From positions 186,001 to 250,000 of the forward strand of contig NZ_AOLQ01000042.1 of NCBI RefSeq assembly GCF_000337775.1: a stretch of 64,000 bases of DNA, in the 5' to 3' direction. Of this stretch, positions 59,787 to 64,000 are shown one piece after another. The translations under genes were made by a program, and so were the position numbers. The notes under the pieces are model-generated. The model ran no database searches and had not been told where the DNA came from. It saw only the letters and a list, made by a program, of their open reading frames with translations. The first letter of the stretch is position 1; each line of letters starts with the position of its first letter. The stretch is from Haloarcula vallismortis ATCC 29715. Lineage in GTDB: Archaea > Halobacteriota > Halobacteria > Halobacteriales > Haloarculaceae.

Positions 59787-61241
59787 GTGACATCACTCAC
59801 TCTCGAACCGCTGACGTACGAGGACATTCCGGCGAAGCGCCGGCCTGGCATACTCCAGGCGCTGGTCCCCGTACTCGGTGTCGTCCTGTTCCTCGGCATC
59901 GGATCTGGATATCTGAAGCTGGCCCCACACGGGCCCCTGCTCTGGAGCATCGTGCTGACTGGCGCAGTCGGGAAATACTGGCTCGGTTACTCGTGGAACG
60001 ACCTCTATGAGGGGCTCGCGGACAGTCTGCTAATGGGCTTACAGGCCATCCTTATTCTGTTCGTCATCTACGGCCTCATCGCGACGTGGGTGAGCGCGGG
60101 CACCATTCCCGGGCTGATGTACTACGGACTCTCGGTGCTGACGCCGGACGTGTTCCTGCCGGCGACAGCGCTGCTTGCGATGGTCGTCGCGTTCTCCATC
60201 GGGTCGTCGTGGACGACGGCCGGCACGCTCGGCGTGGCCTTCATCGGCATCGGCTCCGGTCTCGGTGTGCCGACACCGATGACTGCCGGTGCCATCCTCT
60301 CGGGTGCCTACGCGGGCGACAAACAGTCTCCCCTCTCGGACACGACGAACCTCGCGGCCGCCGTGACGAACACCGACCTCTACGACCACATCCGGGCGAT
60401 GCGCAACGGGACCGTGCTGGCGTTTGGCCTCTCGGTCCTGCTTTATACTGCGCTGGGACTGCGTGCTGTCGGTGAAATCCCGGCCGGGCGTGTCGCCGAG
60501 ATACAGGGCGCACTCGCCGGCAGCTACGACCTCTCGGTGCTGGTACTCATCCCGCTCGTTGTCACCTTCGGGCTGGCGCTGTACGGAATTCCGGCGCTCC
60601 CGACGTTAGTCGCCGGGGTCTTCGCTGGGACCTTCACGACCATCTTCGTCCAGGGCCGGTCGTTCACTGCTGCCTGGACCGTGTTTCTCGACGGAACATC
60701 TCCCGAGACGGGGACAGCGCTCGTGAACGACCTGCTGGCAAGCGGTGGCATCTCGGGGTCGGCCTGGACGATTGCCGTCGTCGTCGCGGCCCTCAGTCTC
60801 GGCGGCCTCCTCGAACGGACTGGGGTCCTCGCCGTGCTCGCACACCACCTCGCGACTGCTGTCCGTGGCCCACGTAGCCTCGTTGTCGGGACAGGCGTTT
60901 CCGCGATATTCGTCAACGCCTTCTCCGCCCAGCAGTACATGAGCATCGTCGTCCCCGGGCTCACCCTCCGAAATCTCTATGACGAGTACGGTCTGGCCAG
61001 CGACGACCTCTCACAGGCTATCGAATCCGCTGGCACCCCGACCGGTGCGCTCTTTCCATGGCACGCCGGGGCTGTCTACATGTCTGCAGTCTTCGGGGTC
61101 GGAACGCTTGCGTACGCCCCGTACTACTTCTTCGCGTTCCTCTCGCCGTTGATTCTGTTTGCGACAACGCTGTTCGGTGGACGGTTCGACGGGTCTGAGC
61201 AACCTGATTCGGCTGCGTCGTCCGCTGTCGCCGACGACTGA
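59787..61241 (+). CDS. Na+/H+ antiporter, NhaC family
   Basis: 484 residues from GTG 59787, with about 11 hydrophobic segments. NhaC-type blocks: TAGTLGVAFIGIGSGLGVPTPM, GAYAGDKQSPLSDTTNLAAA (NhaC signature region) and FVNAFSAQQYMSIVVPG. Exchanges sodium for protons, important in a salt-loving organism. The GTG is supported by the TATA box; the closest ATG frames run into a stop at once. Confidence 0.9.
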   Translation: MTSLTLEPLTYEDIPAKRRPGILQALVPVLGVVLFLGIGSGYLKLAPHGPLLWSIVLTGAVGKYWLGYSWNDLYEGLADSLLMGLQAILILFVIYGLIATWVSAGTIPGLMYYGLSVLTPDVFLPATALLAMVVAFSIGSSWTTAGTLGVAFIGIGSGLGVPTPMTAGAILSGAYAGDKQSPLSDTTNLAAAVTNTDLYDHIRAMRNGTVLAFGLSVLLYTALGLRAVGEIPAGRVAEIQGALAGSYDLSVLVLIPLVVTFGLALYGIPALPTLVAGVFAGTFTTIFVQGRSFTAAWTVFLDGTSPETGTALVNDLLASGGISGSAWTIAVVVAALSLGGLLERTGVLAVLAHHLATAVRGPRSLVVGTGVSAIFVNAFSAQQYMSIVVPGLTLRNLYDEYGLASDDLSQAIESAGTPTGALFPWHAGAVYMSAVFGVGTLAYAPYYFFAFLSPLILFATTLFGGRFDGSEQPDSAASSAVADD

Positions 61242-61307
61242 GTGCGATTCAGCGGCGACTTCGCACGCAGGCAGCACGCACATTAGGACCCCGGTCGTGT
61301 GTCAGCT

Positions 61308-61649
61308 ATGGACACGGAACCGGCGGCGCTGGGCCGCATTCGAACCGTCGCGCACATTCTTGACGAGAGCATCCGCATACCCGGCACCAGGTTTCGAGTC
61401 GGTCTCGACCCGATACTCGGCTTGCTCCCGATTGCGGGCGACATCGCGATGGCGCTGTGCTCGCTGTACATTGTCGCCGAGGCCGTGCGGCTCGGCGTCC
61501 CGAAACGAACCGTGGTCCGACTGCTCGCGAACATTGCGGTGGACGCAATGCTCGGGAGCGTTCCGGTGGTCGGTGACCTCTTCGACGCCTACTGGAAGGC
61601 CAACGTCAGGAATGCCGAACTGGTCGCCGCGGCGGTCGCGGACGGGTAG
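61308..61649 (+). CDS. DUF4112-family small membrane protein
   Basis: 113 residues. FRVGLDPILGLLPIAGDI, with two hydrophobic stretches and the repeated L-G-x-x-P-x-x-G-D pattern (GSVPVVGDLFDAYWKAN), is the DUF4112 signature. Function unknown. ATTAGGA about 25 bases before the ATG fits a leaderless start; GTG 61299 is an alternative. Confidence 0.8.
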   Translation: MDTEPAALGRIRTVAHILDESIRIPGTRFRVGLDPILGLLPIAGDIAMALCSLYIVAEAVRLGVPKRTVVRLLANIAVDAMLGSVPVVGDLFDAYWKANVRNAELVAAAVADG

Positions 61650-61835
61650 TCGATCACCGCGCCCGTACTCAGTTGGGGAGCATCTCAACTGGAATTAAGT
61701 CGCCACAGGACGGCGCTGGCGTATCGCCCTACCCCGGGCTCCGCTCCGGGCCGGTGGCCACCGTTTGCGTCGCCGGGACTGCGCGCAAGCCATCAGTTCA
61801 CTGGGATTTTTGTTGGTCGGAGCCTTTGTGAACCC

Positions 61836-63314
61836 ATGACAGACGTGCCTCGGCTGCTGAGTACGCAGCACCCGGACAACGCCACACTCCCGTTCTTTAC
61901 TGCGGGTGACGTCATCGAGGGCGAAGACGAAATTCAGGAGGCGTACTACGTCGCGTCACATCTCGGCTGTGACGAGCAGATGTGGGATTTCGAGGGCAAG
62001 GAGGGCGACGAATACGCCGTCAAGAAACTCCTCTCGCGGTACGACAACTTCTTCGCCGACACCCGGCTGGGAGCGGACTTCCGGCTGACCGTCCGCGGAC
62101 CGAATCCGGACGTCGAGGCGTCGGAGGCGAAGGTTTTGCTCGAAATACTCGAGAGCATCCCGCGGTCGTTCGACGCTGCCAGCGTTTTCGCCGAGGAACA
62201 CGGCATCGAGACGGTGCCACCGATTTACGAGGTCATCATCCCGATGGTGACAGACGCCGACCAGATCAACGCCGTCCACGAGTACTACACCACCCACGTC
62301 ACCGGCAAGGCGGACGAAGTCGTGTGGGGCGACCGGACGATCAGCGACTGGGTCGGCGACTTCCGGCCGGACAGCGTCAACGTTATTCCCCTCATCGAAC
62401 AGCGCGACGCCATGCTCCGGGCTGACGAGATCGTCCGCGAGTACGCAACCGCACAGGGGCTTGACAGCGTCCGGGTTTTTCTCGCTCGCTCGGACCCCGC
62501 GCTGAACTACGGGTCACTGGCTGCCGACCTCATCAATAAGATCGCCCTCCAGCGGTTATACCAGACTGCCGACGAGATTGACATCGACATCCATCCGATG
62601 CTTGGCAGCGGGTCGGCACCGTTTCGCGGAAACCTGACTCCCGACCGGGCGGGAGCAGTCGCGGAGGCGTACGCAGAGGTGGAGACGTTCACTATCCAGT
62701 CGGCCTTCAAATACGACTATCCGGTCGAGACGGTCCGCGACGGCCTGCGAACGCTGCAGGCAGCGGACCTCGGGTCGCCGCCCGCCACAATCGACGAGGA
62801 ACGTGCCCTGTCGATTATCGACCGGACCGCTGACGCATACACCGCGCAGGTCGACGCCATAGCGAAACCGGTCAATCGACTGGCTGCTGCGGTCCCGGAC
62901 CGTCGTGCGCGGAAGCTCCACGTTGGTCTGTTCGGCTACTCGCGAGAGGTCGGTGAGAACGCTCTCCCACGGGCGATTGGCTACACGGCGTCGCTGTACA
63001 GCGTCGGCTGTCCGCCAACGTTGCTCGGCGTCCACGCGCTGGATGCTGCTGACAAGACGTTCATCGAGGACGCCTTTCCCACCTTCTTCGACAACCTTCG
63101 CGACGCTGCACGCTACTACAACCCGCGGTGCACGGAGGTCCTCCCGCTGTCGGTGGACACGCTCGAAACCGCGACGGCGATGGTCGACATAGAGCCAAAT
63201 CAAGAGCACCGTGCCGCGACCGATGCGGCAATCGATGCGTTCAAGCGTGGTGACGAGGACGCGCTCAGGACAGCAGTCCGACGCGGGGCCCGCGAGCGGC
63301 AGTTCCTGGGCTAA
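61836..63314 (+). CDS. ppcA: Archaeal-type phosphoenolpyruvate carboxylase
   Basis: 492 residues. Starts RLLSTQHPDNA, a hallmark of the archaeal PEPC family (PEPcase_2), with further blocks LGCDEQMWDFEGKEGDEYAV, IEVIIPMV-like, FLARSDPALNYG and HPMLGSGSAPFRGNL. Carboxylates PEP to oxaloacetate for anaplerosis. Length fits the ~490-residue archaeal class, not the 900-residue bacterial type. T-rich ATTTTTG about 27 bases upstream is a promoter candidate. Confidence 0.97.
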   Translation: MTDVPRLLSTQHPDNATLPFFTAGDVIEGEDEIQEAYYVASHLGCDEQMWDFEGKEGDEYAVKKLLSRYDNFFADTRLGADFRLTVRGPNPDVEASEAKVLLEILESIPRSFDAASVFAEEHGIETVPPIYEVIIPMVTDADQINAVHEYYTTHVTGKADEVVWGDRTISDWVGDFRPDSVNVIPLIEQRDAMLRADEIVREYATAQGLDSVRVFLARSDPALNYGSLAADLINKIALQRLYQTADEIDIDIHPMLGSGSAPFRGNLTPDRAGAVAEAYAEVETFTIQSAFKYDYPVETVRDGLRTLQAADLGSPPATIDEERALSIIDRTADAYTAQVDAIAKPVNRLAAAVPDRRARKLHVGLFGYSREVGENALPRAIGYTASLYSVGCPPTLLGVHALDAADKTFIEDAFPTFFDNLRDAARYYNPRCTEVLPLSVDTLETATAMVDIEPNQEHRAATDAAIDAFKRGDEDALRTAVRRGARERQFLG

Positions 63315-63471
63315 CGCATCTCGGTCGGTAACCGCGCGAGAACCGGCGCGTGTTTCGAGTGTAGTGGGCCACCCCGTGTGTTCCGGTTGTCTGAATCGGC
63401 CGATGGGCGCTCGTGACTCGTATTTGTCAGGTTTGCGCATCTTTATTGCGCTTCCATGGCCATTCGGACAA

Positions 63472-63490
63472 CTGGTGAGTCTGTCACCAG
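63472..63490. promoter_or_regulatory. Inverted repeat CTGGTGA-n5-TCACCAG upstream of the RCK gene
   Basis: Perfect 7-bp arms separated by 5 bases, ending 2 bases before the TATA-like TAATACTTA at 63493-63501. Typical operator position next to the basal promoter. Confidence 0.5.
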
Positions 63491-63492
63491 GC

Positions 63493-63501
63493 TAATACTT
63501 A
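63493..63501 (+). promoter_or_regulatory. TATA-like element of the RCK gene
   Basis: TAATACTTA centred about 39 bases before the ATG at 63536, implying a short leader of about 12 bases. Confidence 0.5.
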
Positions 63502-63535
63502 AACCGTCTCATGCCATTAATTAGCACGTATACCG

Positions 63536-63943
63536 ATGACACGAAACATCGTTATTGTCGGCGCCGGTCGCGTTGGCAGGCACGTCGCGGAGCAACTCAC
63601 GGCGGAGCGAAACGTCGTCACCGTAATCGAGCAGGACCCCACGAACTGCGAACAGGTAGCTCCAGCGGTGAATCGTGTTATCGAGGGCGACGGGTCGGAC
63701 CCCGATGTCTTCGGTCAGGTCGACCTGTCTACGGTCGACGTTGTCGCGGCGCTCACCGATAACACCGACGTGAACCTCGACATCTGTGAAATGGCGTCGG
63801 AGAAAAGCGCTGGTAGCAAGACGATTCTCCGTATCGCACAGGACGGCGAGCAAGACCTCGCACATCGGCACTTCGTCGACAGCGTCGTATACCCCGCGGC
63901 GGCTGGGGCCGACGTTGCTCTGGACCGAATCACGTCAGCCTGA
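63536..63943 (+). CDS. TrkA-N (RCK-N) NAD-binding protein, single domain
   Basis: 135 residues. The GAGRVG Rossmann motif, followed by VVTVIEQD (NAD ribose Glu/Asp) and VINRVIEGDGSDP and later ADVALDRI, is a complete RCK N-domain as found in Trk potassium uptake regulators. The usual TrkA-C domain is missing and the stop is clean, so the gene is a natural short form rather than truncated by the window end. It may act with a separate K+ channel or transporter subunit not seen here. Confidence 0.82.
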   Translation: MTRNIVIVGAGRVGRHVAEQLTAERNVVTVIEQDPTNCEQVAPAVNRVIEGDGSDPDVFGQVDLSTVDVVAALTDNTDVNLDICEMASEKSAGSKTILRIAQDGEQDLAHRHFVDSVVYPAAAGADVALDRITSA

Positions 63944-64000
63944 TCGAATCAGGATGATGCGGGGGCGGGCGGTACAGAGCGTATCGAGACAGCGGCTCTA

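Overview
The window is a stretch of haloarchaeal main-chromosome DNA, most like Haloarcula or a close relative. Support comes from the high GC content, strongly acidic predicted proteins, TATA-type promoters about 27 bases before leaderless start codons, and archaeal-type proteins: thermosome, Mre11-Rad50, intein-free PolB, archaeal PEP carboxylase, MfnA and SufBCD. I see no insertion sequence, prophage, CRISPR array or rRNA operon. One tRNA gene (Gln, TTG) is present. The genus call is an inference from protein recognition.

Layout. 1-541: 3' end of mfnA, with a second copy of its last 44 bases 311 bp downstream and a cluster of short hairpins between. 557-6421: VTT-like membrane protein, metG, a small membrane protein, an NfeD/stomatin pair and a two-domain winged-helix regulator. 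6441-13176: hybrid REC-PAS-PAS histidine kinase, TRAM-domain protein, YkgJ-type cysteine-cluster protein, MBL hydrolase with a winged-helix partner, methyltransferase and glycosyltransferase. 13224-16498: amidohydrolase divergent from a thermosome subunit, then DUF371 and a small zinc-finger gene. 16607-25509: GH2-like protein, coiled-coil protein, LysE exporter, HD phosphohydrolase, GNAT enzyme, tRNA-Gln with a partial duplication, a DtxR/ferritin-like pair and a trehalose-synthase-like GH13 enzyme. 25705-29318: sufCBD. 29444-37413: polB, small genes, rad50 and mre11.

38051-47565 is the most unusual segment. It holds a tiny orphan pilin-like ORF and then an almost gapless operon: coiled-coil protein, exported protein, TadA/PilB-type ATPase, TadC-type membrane platform, and four proteins that each have one N-terminal hydrophobic segment, the last about 1000 residues long with many N-glycosylation sequons. 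It looks like a complete type IV pilus-like or Tad-like surface machine of unknown function, with an internal promoter before the surface subunits.

47616-63943: house-keeping and metabolic genes: NAD-dependent epimerase, DHH phosphoesterase, aldo/keto reductase, MFS transporter, CoA-type NUDIX, FAD oxidoreductase, Hsp20 with a small zinc-ribbon gene, DUF429, ABC exporter, NhaC antiporter, PEP carboxylase and an RCK-type NAD-binding protein. Several promoters here carry inverted repeats suggestive of operators. Short perfect hairpins recur both between genes and inside coding linkers (metG, amidohydrolase). Two genes (mfnA, tRNA-Gln) carry partial end duplications that look like scars of small insertions.
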